This document shows positions 1 to 5,763 of a DNA stretch of 5,763 bases, one piece after another. Position 1 is the first letter of the stretch. The number at the start of each line of letters is the position of its first letter. The position numbers and the translations under genes are program-made. The notes beneath the pieces were generated by a model. It ran no database searches. It was not told the origin of the DNA and saw only the letters and a list, made by a program, of their open reading frames with translations. Origin of the DNA: Rhizobiaceae bacterium (GTDB taxonomy: Bacteria; Pseudomonadota; Alphaproteobacteria; Rhizobiales; Rhizobiaceae); the NCBI GenBank assembly GCA_020696915.1, contig JAJFMR010000214.1:1-5763 (forward strand), written 5' to 3'.

Positions 1-90
1 GCCGTGCTCGCTGCCTATGGCGCCCAGCGATTCCGGCATGTGCGGACGCTGTGGCGCGACGGCTGGGTGACGCTGCATCTCAAGCGGTAG
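1..90 (+). CDS. prmA: C-terminal fragment, probable ribosomal protein L11 methyltransferase (PrmA)
   Basis: Only the last 29 codons and a TAG stop are in the window; the gene starts upstream. The tail reads AVLAAYGAQRFRH, then VRTLWRDGWVTLHLKR. It has the pattern I associate with the C-terminus of PrmA: a helix ending in AAY-AQ-F, then a beta hairpin with GDW/DGW-V-L-L-R at the very end. PrmA is a cytoplasmic SAM-dependent enzyme that methylates ribosomal protein L11; its catalytic motifs lie outside the window and cannot be checked. The gene converges with the small minus-strand gene that ends 25 nt downstream. The identification rests on a short tail, so another class I methyltransferase is possible. 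That this is a real coding end is much surer than the name: the frame is open from base 1 and no better frame competes. Confidence 0.6.
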   Translation, partial: AVLAAYGAQRFRHVRTLWRDGWVTLHLKR

Positions 91-91
91 C

Positions 92-108
92 CGGGAGGCA
101 GCTTCCCG
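92..108. terminator. weak hairpin between convergent genes, possible bidirectional terminator
   Basis: Bases 92-97 (CGGGAG) pair with 103-108 (TTCCCG) through five Watson-Crick pairs and one G-T wobble around a 5-nt loop. The hairpin sits in the 24-nt gap between two converging stop codons, where a shared terminator would be expected. No T-run follows on either strand, so intrinsic termination is uncertain. Confidence 0.28.
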
Positions 109-114
109 CCAAGC

Positions 115-303
115 TCAGAAGCGGTCGGCCTGATCAGGCCGTCCCTTCAGCGCCGCGCGGTTGTAGCCGTGGGCGCGAAGCGTCTGGTCGTCCAGCGACT
201 GCAGCACATTGTTGACGTAAGCGGAGGCCTGCCGCTGGCGGGCCTCGATGAACGCCTCGACGGCTGTGCGAAGGAAGCTGCGTCTTGCGAAATTCGTAGC
301 CAT
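115..303 (-). CDS. small DUF1127-like protein, 62 aa
   Basis: A complete ORF with an ATG start and TGA stop. A good Shine-Dalgarno AGGAG (complement of 311-315) lies 7 nt before the ATG, which makes it a real gene rather than a shadow. The protein is basic, with no signal peptide or membrane segment. An N-terminal part is rich in Arg and Ala (residues 7-27). It is followed by a helix YVNNVLQSLDD and the segment LDDQTLRAHGYNR (about residues 37-49), which resembles the L-x-DD-x-L-x-x-x-G-x-x-R core of DUF1127 (YjiS-like) proteins. Small proteins of this family are common in Rhizobiales, and some are reported to act in RNA or phosphate-related regulation, but nothing here shows a function. The gene is divergent from pepP and convergent with prmA, so it is probably monocistronic. 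The match to DUF1127 is by eye and could be only superficial. Confidence 0.78.
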   Translation of the reverse strand: MATNFARRSFLRTAVEAFIEARQRQASAYVNNVLQSLDDQTLRAHGYNRAALKGRPDQADRF

Positions 304-357
304 GGCGGTTCTCCTGGCGGTATCGACTGCTCCTCCACGTGGTCGATGTAGGTATCA

Positions 358-379
358 CGGGCGGTGGTTCGAACGCCCG
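358..379. repeat. GC-rich inverted repeat in the divergent intergenic region
   Basis: CGGGCG (358-363) and CGCCCG (374-379) form a perfect 6-bp inverted repeat around a 10-nt spacer containing the palindrome TTCGAA. It lies 55 nt upstream of the small minus-strand gene and 132 nt upstream of pepP, so it could be an operator or a 5'-leader hairpin for either. No convincing -35/-10 pair was found around it. In DNA this GC-rich such a repeat can arise by chance. Confidence 0.3.
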
Positions 380-493
380 CGGCCGCATGGCAGCCATACG
401 TTTCCGGAGGTGCTCCCCTGGCCCCGCCGGACCTGCTGCGGAACCGATTCCATTTGGCGCTGCGATGCTCTACCTTCGCCCTGCCCTTGTTCG

Positions 494-499
494 AGGAGG
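494..499 (+). promoter_or_regulatory. ribosome binding site of pepP
   Basis: AGGAGG, a full match to the anti-Shine-Dalgarno core, ends 11 nt before the ATG at 511. The spacing is slightly long, but no comparable site precedes the in-frame GTG at 364 or fits the ATG at 541 better. This site therefore decides the pepP start. Confidence 0.65.
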
Positions 500-510
500 C
501 TCGCGTCCAA

Positions 511-2355
511 ATGTTCCAGAGTTTCGAAACGGATGGCGACATGACACGCGGCCGCATGCGCGTGGCCGAACTGCGCGAATGGCTGGGGGCGAACGCCTTG
601 ACCGGCTTCATCGTGCCGCGCGCCGACGAGCACCAGGGCGAGTATGTGGCGAAGGGCTCCGAACGCCTGAAATGGCTGACCGGCTTTTCCGGTTCGGCCG
701 GCATCGCCATCGTGCTTGCCGACCGGGCGATTGTGTTCGTCGACGGCCGCTACGCGCTGCAGGTCCGCCAGCAGACCGATCCGGATGTTTTCACGTATGA
801 AAGCCTGATCGACAATCCGCCGGCCGAATGGATCAAGACAAATCTGGGCAAGGGCGCGCGGCTTGGCTTCGATCCATGGCTGCACACGATCGGCGACGCG
901 CGCGCCCTCGCCGAAGCCGCTGCCAGATGCGGCGCCGAACTCGTTCCCGTGACGCGAAACCCGATCGACGAGCTCTGGACGGACCGTCCGGAGCCGCCGC
1001 TAGGCACAGTCGAAATCCACCCCATCGACTTCGCGGGGGAGCTCTCCAGGGACAAGCTTGCCAGGCTGGCGCCGTCGATCGCCGCTTGCGGCGCCACGCA
1101 TGCGATCCTTACCGATCCGTCCTCCATCGCCTGGACCTTCAACATCCGCGGCAGCGACGTGCCGCACACTCCTCTTGTGCTCGGCTTCGCCGTGCTTGCT
1201 GCGGAAGGCGCCCACCGTCTGTTCATCGACAAGCGCAAGCTGCCGATCACTGCCGAGGCATATCTGACCCAGCTCGCCGACTTGCACGCGCCCGGCCAGC
1301 TGGAAGCGGAGATCGCCGCGCTCGCCGCCTCCGGCGCCCGCATCCTGCTCGACCCGGTGCTGGCAGCCGAGCAGCTGAAGATGATCGTCGAGAAGAATGG
1401 CGGCACTGTCGTCACGGGTCCCGACCCCGCCCGCGTTTCGCGCGCGCGCAAGAACCGTGTCGAGATCGACGGGGCCCGCGCCGCCCACCGCCGCGACGGC
1501 GCCGCGCTCGCCGAGTTCCTGTGCTGGCTGGACACGGAGGCTGCCGAATCGCTCGACGAGATCGCCGCCGTCACCAGGCTGGAGGAAATCCGCCGCGGGG
1601 TCGGCGAGAAGATGCAGATGCCGTTGAAGGACGTGGCCTTCTCGACCATCGCCGGGGCCGGTCCGAACGGCGCGATCATGCATTACCGGGTGACGCGAGA
1701 AACCAACCGGCGGCTGCGGGCGGGCGAACTTTTCCTGGTCGACTCCGGCGCACAGTACCAGGACGGCACAACTGACGTGACGCGGACCGTGCCGATCGGC
1801 GTTCCGAGCGAGGAGATGCGCCAGCGCTACACGCTGGTGCTGAAAGGCATGATCGGCATTTCCACGCTGCGCTTTCCCGCAGGCACCCGCGGTTCCGACA
1901 TCGACGCGGTGGCCCGGCTGGCGCTCTGGAAGTCAGGACTCGACTATGCGCATGGCACCGGGCATGGCGTCGGCTCCTACCTCTCGGTCCATGAGGGTCC
2001 ACAGCGTATCGCAAGGACCGGCACGGAAAAGCTGCTCGACGGCATGATCCTGTCCAACGAGCCCGGATATTACAAGGAAGGCCAGTACGGCATCAGGCTG
2101 GAGAACCTGGTTCTCGTCAGGCCGGCCGAGAAGGAGACGGGCGCCGACCTGGCTATGCACGGCTTCGAGACGCTGACCCTGGTGCCGTTCGACAAGCGGA
2201 TGCTGCGCCCCGAGCTCATGACGGCCGAGGAGCTGCAATGGCTGGCCGGCTACCATGCCCGCGTCCTTGCCGAGATCGGACCGCTGCTCGACGGCGAAAC
2301 GCTGGCATGGCTGGAACGGGCGACGTCACCCCTGCTTCCCGACGAGCGGGGCTGA
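511..2355 (+). CDS. pepP: aminopeptidase P (Xaa-Pro aminopeptidase, M24B), long three-domain form
   Basis: A 614-aa cytoplasmic metallopeptidase that removes the N-terminal residue from peptides with proline second, helping recycle proline peptides. I chose ATG 511 because AGGAGG precedes it, the N-terminus MFQSFE matches what I recall of rhizobial homologues, and the length fits the roughly 600-residue family. The frame is open back to 364 but that stretch is not family-like. Domains: creatinase-like N-terminal domain (about 12-145, with VPRADEHQGEYV at 35-46 and LTGFSGSAG at 56-64), a second creatinase-like domain (about 150-310), the pita-bread M24 domain (about 320-540), and a C-terminal M24 extension (about 545-605). 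All five metal ligands are present: D411 and D422 (DSGAQYQDGTTDVTRT), H485 (HGTGHGVG), E517 (SNEPGYY) and E531 (IRLEN). The accessory histidines H391 and H494 are also present. The architecture is like eukaryotic XPNPEP1 rather than the shorter E. coli PepP. It converges with azlD across 36 nt. Confidence 0.96.
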   Translation: MFQSFETDGDMTRGRMRVAELREWLGANALTGFIVPRADEHQGEYVAKGSERLKWLTGFSGSAGIAIVLADRAIVFVDGRYALQVRQQTDPDVFTYESLIDNPPAEWIKTNLGKGARLGFDPWLHTIGDARALAEAAARCGAELVPVTRNPIDELWTDRPEPPLGTVEIHPIDFAGELSRDKLARLAPSIAACGATHAILTDPSSIAWTFNIRGSDVPHTPLVLGFAVLAAEGAHRLFIDKRKLPITAEAYLTQLADLHAPGQLEAEIAALAASGARILLDPVLAAEQLKMIVEKNGGTVVTGPDPARVSRARKNRVEIDGARAAHRRDGAALAEFLCWLDTEAAESLDEIAAVTRLEEIRRGVGEKMQMPLKDVAFSTIAGAGPNGAIMHYRVTRETNRRLRAGELFLVDSGAQYQDGTTDVTRTVPIGVPSEEMRQRYTLVLKGMIGISTLRFPAGTRGSDIDAVARLALWKSGLDYAHGTGHGVGSYLSVHEGPQRIARTGTEKLLDGMILSNEPGYYKEGQYGIRLENLVLVRPAEKETGADLAMHGFETLTLVPFDKRMLRPELMTAEELQWLAGYHARVLAEIGPLLDGETLAWLERATSPLLPDERG

Positions 2356-2391
2356 AAGGCCGCCAGGGCAGTCGACACTGTTTCCCGATCG

Positions 2392-2688
2392 TCAGCCGAT
2401 CAGCTGCCGGAGAACGATCAGCACCGCCGCCCCGCTGAGAAACGTCGCGATCATTCCGCCGCGCAAGGCCACCAGGCCGGCCACCGTGAGGGCAGCCAGC
2501 TCGGCCGGCCCCCCCGCGGCGGCCGCCGGCGCCACGAGCGTGGTCAGCACCGCTGCTGGTACCGCTTCGAGACCGGCCTCGACACGCGGATGGACACGTT
2601 CGAATCGCGACAGAACCAGGTGCCCGCCGACCCTTGTCAGGTAGGTGGCGGCCGCTGCCGCCAGGATGATCCACAGCGTCGTGCTCAT
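2392..2688 (-). CDS. azlD: AzlD-family small subunit of branched-chain amino acid exporter
   Basis: A 98-aa, very hydrophobic inner-membrane protein with about four predicted transmembrane helices (roughly residues 3-17, 42-57, 62-77 and 79-96). Family-type features are TYLTRVGG at 15-22, EAVPAAVLTTLVAP at 41-54 and LRGGMIATFLSG at 75-86. AzlD proteins work as the small partner of AzlC; characterised pairs such as E. coli YgaZH and Corynebacterium BrnFE export valine, isoleucine, leucine or methionine. The substrate here is inferred from the family. The ATG overlaps the azlC stop (ATGA, 4 nt). Only a weak GGTGA precedes it, which fits translational coupling to azlC. The stop lies 36 nt from the convergent pepP stop. 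Confidence 0.92.
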   Translation of the reverse strand: MSTTLWIILAAAAATYLTRVGGHLVLSRFERVHPRVEAGLEAVPAAVLTTLVAPAAAAGGPAELAALTVAGLVALRGGMIATFLSGAAVLIVLRQLIG

Positions 2689-3407
2689 CGATCGTCACCG
2701 CCTGCGCCGGCCGGCCTCATGACTGCGAAGAGAATGCCGGCCGCCGCGCCGATCGACACGTGCCAAGGGGAGCCAACGAGATGGTAGGCCGCGATGGACG
2801 CGGCGGCGCTGAGGGCGACGACGGGCAGCCACGGCTTCCGCTCACGAAATTCCATGACCAGGCCGAAAAAATAGAGCGGCAGCAGGAAATCGATTCCGAG
2901 CGCGGCCGGGTCCGGGATGAGCGCGCCGAAGGCCGCGCCGAGCCACGACGTGGCGACCCAAAGCACGTAGATCGGCAGCGCCATGCCCATGTACCAGAGG
3001 AAGCTGATCGCCTCGCCGCGCTGCCCCTTAACCTCGGCTTCCGCATACTGCGGATCGACCAGAAAGAAGAAACCAAGTGCCTGCCGGGCCGCCGGCCAGG
3101 ACCCGATGCGCCGGCCGATGGCGCCGGAGTAAAGCACATGGCGAAAGTTGACGGCGAAGATCGACAGGACGATCAGCCACGGCGCCACGGTCTGCCCAAA
3201 CAGCTCTATGCCGACCATCTGGCTTGCGCCGCCATAGACGGTGGCGCTCATCAGCACGGCCTCGGGGACCGAAAGGCCGTTCTCGACCGCCAGCGCGCCG
3301 AACAGCAGGCCGAACGGGGCCGCGCCGATGATGACCGGCAGGCTGGCCTTGACGCCTTGCAGAAATTCGCCCGGCAAAGGGGCCGCCCGCATCGTTTCGA
3401 ACGACAT
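2685..3407 (-). CDS. azlC: AzlC-family large subunit of branched-chain amino acid exporter
   Basis: A 240-aa polytopic inner-membrane protein and the large subunit of the LIV-E type exporter. With AzlD it should export branched-chain amino acids or related compounds (family knowledge, not tested here). The start MSFETMRAAPLPGEF was chosen because GGAGAG lies just upstream and the length fits the family's 230-240 residues. The open frame back to 3560 adds a Cys/Pro-rich, non-family segment. Motifs: LPVIIGAAPFGLLFGALA (23-40), VYGGASQMV (57-65), NFRHVLYSG (87-95), DPQYAEAE (118-125) and DFLLPLYFFGLV (173-184). Hydrophobic segments lie at about 21-42, 74-97, 136-160, 172-186, 193-210 and 214-231. 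The DPQYAE segment sits where many AzlC proteins have a TDE-type motif. No regulator gene adjoins; ligA lies 197 nt upstream on the same strand. Confidence 0.94.
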   Translation of the reverse strand: MSFETMRAAPLPGEFLQGVKASLPVIIGAAPFGLLFGALAVENGLSVPEAVLMSATVYGGASQMVGIELFGQTVAPWLIVLSIFAVNFRHVLYSGAIGRRIGSWPAARQALGFFFLVDPQYAEAEVKGQRGEAISFLWYMGMALPIYVLWVATSWLGAAFGALIPDPAALGIDFLLPLYFFGLVMEFRERKPWLPVVALSAAASIAAYHLVGSPWHVSIGAAAGILFAVMRPAGAGGDDR

Positions 3408-3410
3408 CGT

Positions 3411-3416
3411 CTCTCC
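3411..3416 (-). promoter_or_regulatory. ribosome binding site of azlC
   Basis: The complement reads GGAGAG; its GGAG core ends 5 nt before the ATG at 3407. It supports MSFETM as the true N-terminus rather than the ATG at 3560, or the ATG five codons further in. Confidence 0.6.
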
Positions 3417-3463
3417 AGAATTGTGGCACCGGTCATACAGGAACCTGCACCATGGGTCAGGTG

Positions 3464-3485
3464 AATTCCCCTGAGCCCAGGAATT
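3464..3485. promoter_or_regulatory. inverted repeat upstream of azlC, possible operator
   Basis: AATT-CC-CCTG-AGCC-CAGG-AATT. Eight base pairs form two arms (AATT/AATT and CCTG/CAGG) around a 4-nt centre, with two unpaired bases on one side. It lies 57-78 nt upstream of the azlC ATG and is relatively AT-rich at its ends, so it is placed like an operator or promoter-proximal site. Exporters of this type are often controlled by amino-acid-sensing regulators such as Lrp, but no matching regulator is in the window, so the role is inference. Confidence 0.33.
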
Positions 3486-3558
3486 AGCGGAAATGATGAT
3501 CGGGCGAGCGGCGTGTGTCGGAATGCAGCAGCTATTCATCGAACAAGCCGGACGCCGC

Positions 3559-3581
3559 ATCCCTTCCTGGCTAAGAGGGAT
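3559..3581 (-). terminator. hairpin just downstream of ligA, possible terminator
   Basis: On the minus strand ATCCCT pairs with AGGGAT, plus one inner G-T wobble pair, about 23 nt after the ligA TGA. Two more pairs lie outside a single mismatch. The position suits a 3'-end hairpin that ends or stabilises the ligA transcript and separates it from azlCD. No T-run follows, so this is not a classic intrinsic terminator. Confidence 0.35.
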
Positions 3582-3604
3582 TCGCGCAGACTTCAGCGGA
3601 TTGT

Positions 3605-5763
3605 TCAGGAGCCGCGCACGCGCTCGAACCAGCCTTCTTCGTCTATCACCTCGATGCCGAGCTCGGTGGCGAGCTTCAGCTTGGACCCTGCGCCCGGGCC
3701 GGCGACCACGAGATCGGTCTTCCTCGACACTGAGCCCGCGACCGTGGCTCCGAGCCGCTCGGCCATGGCCTTGGCTTCGTCACGCGACATCTTCTCCAGC
3801 GATCCCGTGAAAACGACCGTTTTTCCCGCGACCGGCGAGGCCACCTCGCCAACCGCCTTCTCGTCGAGGGGAGTGACCTCGGCAAGCAGTTCGTCGAGCA
3901 CATTCCGGTTGTGCTCCTCGGCGAAGAATTCGACCACCGCCTCGGCGACGACCGAGCCTATACCACCGACCGACAGCAGCTCCTGCCAGGCGGCATTGCC
4001 CTTGTCGCCACCCTCACCCGGCAGGCTGGCTGCCGTGGCGGTGGCTCTGAAGGATTCGAAGCTCCCGAAGGCGCGCGCCAGCCGCTTCGAGTTGGTCTCG
4101 CCGACATGGCGGATTCCGAGAGCGTGCAGGAAGCGGGAAAAAGCCACATGGCGGCGCTTGTCGATGGCATCGAACAGTTTCCTGACCGAGACTTCGCCGA
4201 ACCCGTCGACATGCTGAAGCTTCGTCGGCGAAGCTGCCTGCCGCTGTTTCAGGGTGAAAATATCGGCCGGTGTCCTGACGCTGAGCGCCGGATCCTCCGC
4301 ATTGAAGAAATATTCGATCTGCTTCTCGCCGAGTCCTTCGATATCGAGCGCGTTGCGTGACACGAAATGCCTGATCCGCTCGACCGCCTGTGCCGGACAG
4401 ACAAGGCCGCCGGTGCAGCGTCTGACTGCCTCCCCCTCCTCGCGGACGGCATGGCTGCCGCAGGCGGGGCAACGGTCGGGAAAGACAAAGGGTGTGGCTT
4501 CGGGCGGCCGTCGCTCGGGCACGATGTCGAGGATCTGCGGAATGACGTCCCCCGCCCGCTGCACGATGACGGTGTCGCCGACGCGGATGTCGCGCCCGTC
4601 GCGAATCGGCTGGCCGGAGTTTCCGAAGCCGCTGATGTAATCCTCGTTGTGCAGCGTGGCGTTGGTCACCACGACCCCGCCGACGGTGACCGGCTCCAGC
4701 CGGGCTACGGGCGTGAGCGCGCCGGTGCGCCCGACCTGGATGTCGATCCCGTTGAGCAGGGTCATCGCCTTCTCGGCCGCGAATTTGTGGGCAGTCGCCC
4801 AGCGCGGGCTACGCGAACGGAAACCTAGGCGCTGCTGGAGGTCGAGCCGATCGACCTTGTAGACCACGCCGTCTATGTCATAGGGCAATGCCGCGCGGTC
4901 GCTCTCGATTGTATGGTAGTGAAGGGTGAGTTCCTCCACGGACCGGCAGCGGACCATGCGGTCGCTGATCCTGAAACCCCATTCTCCGAAGCGCCGCACG
5001 ACATCGTACTGTGTTGCGCCGGGCAGGTCGCTGATTTCGCCCCAGGCATAGGCGAAAAAACGCAGCGGCCGGCTTCTCGTAATCTCCGGGTCGAGCTGAC
5101 GAAGGCTGCCGGCGGCGGAGTTGCGGGGGTTGGCAAACACCCGCCCGGTTGCCGCCATCCTCTCGTTGAGCGCCAGGAAATCGTCCCGGCGCATGTAGAC
5201 CTCACCGCGTATCTCCACCAGGTCGGGCGCGTCCTTCGGAAGCCGATGCGGGATCTCGCGGATCGTGAGCACGTTGGCGGTGACGTTTTCGCCCGTCGTG
5301 CCGTCGCCTCGCGTGGCGGCCGACACCAGCCGCCCCTGCTCGTAGCGGAGCGACATCGAAAGCCCGTCTATCTTCGGCTCTGCCGTGAACACCAGTTCGG
5401 CGTCGGCGGGCAGCGCCAGGAACCGGCGCACGCCGGCCACGAAATCCGCGAGGTCCGCCTCGGAGAAGATGTTGTCGAGCGAAAGCATCGGCCGCGAGTG
5501 CACCACCGGCCCGAAGCTGCCCGAGGGTGCGGCGCCGACCCTGAGCGACGGCGAGTCCTCCCGCACCAGTTCAGGAAAGCGCGCTTCGATCTCGGCGTTG
5601 CGACGCCGAAGAGCGTCGTACTCGGCATCCGAGATGGTCGGCGCGTCCTCGCCATGGTAGCGCCTGTCATGCTCCGCTATCTCGCGCCAGAGGCGGGCGA
5701 GTTCCTCGGCAGCCTCCGCCTCCGAGAGAACGTCCAAAGCTTTCCAGGGCTCGGCCGAGGCCG
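3605..5763 (-). CDS. ligA: NAD-dependent DNA ligase LigA, 5' end at or beyond the window edge
   Basis: The replicative and repair ligase that seals nicks using NAD+ as adenylate donor, acting in the cytoplasm on DNA. Numbering from the TTG at 5737 (L/M1, 710 residues to the stop): domain Ia with YHGEDAPTISDAEYD (27-41) for NMN binding; adenylation domain with the nucleophile K122 in EPKIDG, then ATRGDGTTGENVT (141-153) and FANPRNSAAGSLRQ (201-214); OB fold (about 330-410); a zinc finger C423, C426, C441, C447 with the C-x2-C-x14-C-x5-C spacing of E. coli LigA; helix-hairpin-helix repeats (about 460-610); and a C-terminal BRCT domain (about 636-707, GKTVVFTGSLEKMSRDEAK). It is somewhat longer than the 671-aa E. 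coli enzyme, as in many alphaproteobacteria. The frame stays open through the last base (ASAEPWKA precedes the TTG), so the true start is probably a few codons outside the window. A TTG start at 5737 is the in-window alternative. No inactivating change is seen. Confidence 0.96.
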   Translation of the reverse strand, partial: ASAEPWKALDVLSEAEAAEELARLWREIAEHDRRYHGEDAPTISDAEYDALRRRNAEIEARFPELVREDSPSLRVGAAPSGSFGPVVHSRPMLSLDNIFSEADLADFVAGVRRFLALPADAELVFTAEPKIDGLSMSLRYEQGRLVSAATRGDGTTGENVTANVLTIREIPHRLPKDAPDLVEIRGEVYMRRDDFLALNERMAATGRVFANPRNSAAGSLRQLDPEITRSRPLRFFAYAWGEISDLPGATQYDVVRRFGEWGFRISDRMVRCRSVEELTLHYHTIESDRAALPYDIDGVVYKVDRLDLQQRLGFRSRSPRWATAHKFAAEKAMTLLNGIDIQVGRTGALTPVARLEPVTVGGVVVTNATLHNEDYISGFGNSGQPIRDGRDIRVGDTVIVQRAGDVIPQILDIVPERRPPEATPFVFPDRCPACGSHAVREEGEAVRRCTGGLVCPAQAVERIRHFVSRNALDIEGLGEKQIEYFFNAEDPALSVRTPADIFTLKQRQAASPTKLQHVDGFGEVSVRKLFDAIDKRRHVAFSRFLHALGIRHVGETNSKRLARAFGSFESFRATATAASLPGEGGDKGNAAWQELLSVGGIGSVVAEAVVEFFAEEHNRNVLDELLAEVTPLDEKAVGEVASPVAGKTVVFTGSLEKMSRDEAKAMAERLGATVAGSVSRKTDLVVAGPGAGSKLKLATELGIEVIDEEGWFERVRGS

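Noticed and set aside
366..374. GGTTCGAAC, which looks like a tRNA T-loop
   Set aside because: There is no matching acceptor stem, anticodon arm or D-arm around it, and the flanking pairing forms a simple hairpin instead.
364..510. N-terminal extension of pepP from GTG 364
   Set aside because: The extra 49 residues do not look like any part of the family. No ribosome binding site precedes GTG 364, while AGGAGG precedes ATG 511.
379..558. GCGGCCGCATG occurring twice (379-389 and 548-558)
   Set aside because: It is an 11-nt match in GC-rich sequence around a palindromic octamer. It has no further flanking identity, so it is likely chance.
750..1679. 309-aa open frame antisense to pepP, and other long frames inside pepP on both strands
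   Set aside because: High-GC codon bias in pepP leaves antisense and shifted frames open. The translations are low-complexity Ser/Ala/Arg-rich, with no family motifs or ribosome binding sites, and pepP itself is intact.
2366..2386. Possible terminator between the convergent pepP and azlD stops
   Set aside because: CAGT/ACTG pairs around CGAC, with GGG/CCC further out, but three unpaired T residues break the stem. There are only four contiguous pairs and no T-run after the stem, which is too weak to call.
2760..3464. 234-aa plus-strand frame across azlC
   Set aside because: It is the complement of azlC; the product is charged, Arg/Gly/Asp-rich and unrecognisable, while the minus-strand reading gives a clear AzlC membrane protein.
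3408..3560. N-terminal extension of azlC from ATG 3560
   Set aside because: The added 51 residues are Cys/Pro/His-rich and unlike AzlC, and a ribosome binding site sits directly before ATG 3407.

Overview
The window is about 65% GC by eye, densely coding and has short intergenic gaps. Protein sequence and gene content point to an alphaproteobacterium of the order Hyphomicrobiales (rhizobial, Mesorhizobium/Phyllobacteriaceae-like). The evidence is the long three-domain aminopeptidase P starting MFQSF, a small DUF1127-like protein with a YVNNVL...SLDDQTLRAHGYNR core, and a LigA of more than 700 residues. The taxonomic call is inference from family resemblance, not a database match.

Layout, left to right. 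(1) 1-90 (+) is the last 29 codons of a gene whose C-terminus looks like ribosomal protein L11 methyltransferase (PrmA). (2) 115-303 (-) is a 62-aa DUF1127-like protein, convergent with prmA. (3) 304-510 is a divergent intergenic region with a GC-rich inverted repeat and the pepP ribosome binding site. (4) 511-2355 (+) is a complete aminopeptidase P of 614 aa with all five metal ligands. (5) 2392-2688 (-) and 2685-3407 (-) are azlD and azlC, a two-subunit branched-chain amino acid exporter with a 4-nt ATGA stop/start overlap. (6) 3408-3604 is a 197-nt gap with two inverted repeats, one probably at the ligA 3' end and one upstream of azlC. (7) 3605-5763 (-) is NAD-dependent DNA ligase LigA, nearly complete, with an open frame at the right edge.

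On the minus strand the order is ligA, azlC, azlD. The 197-nt gap after ligA suggests that azlCD can be transcribed separately, while azlC and azlD are clearly translationally coupled. pepP and azlD converge with a 36-nt gap. PepP (release of residues before proline from peptides) and AzlCD (export of excess branched-chain amino acids) could both touch amino-acid balance, but their adjacency is convergent and no functional link is shown.

I found no mobile element, CRISPR array, tRNA, rRNA, toxin-antitoxin or defence locus, and no evidence of a new system. This is ordinary core-genome sequence. The points worth a second look are small: the ligA start, two intergenic inverted repeats, a variant AzlC motif and the unexplained small protein.
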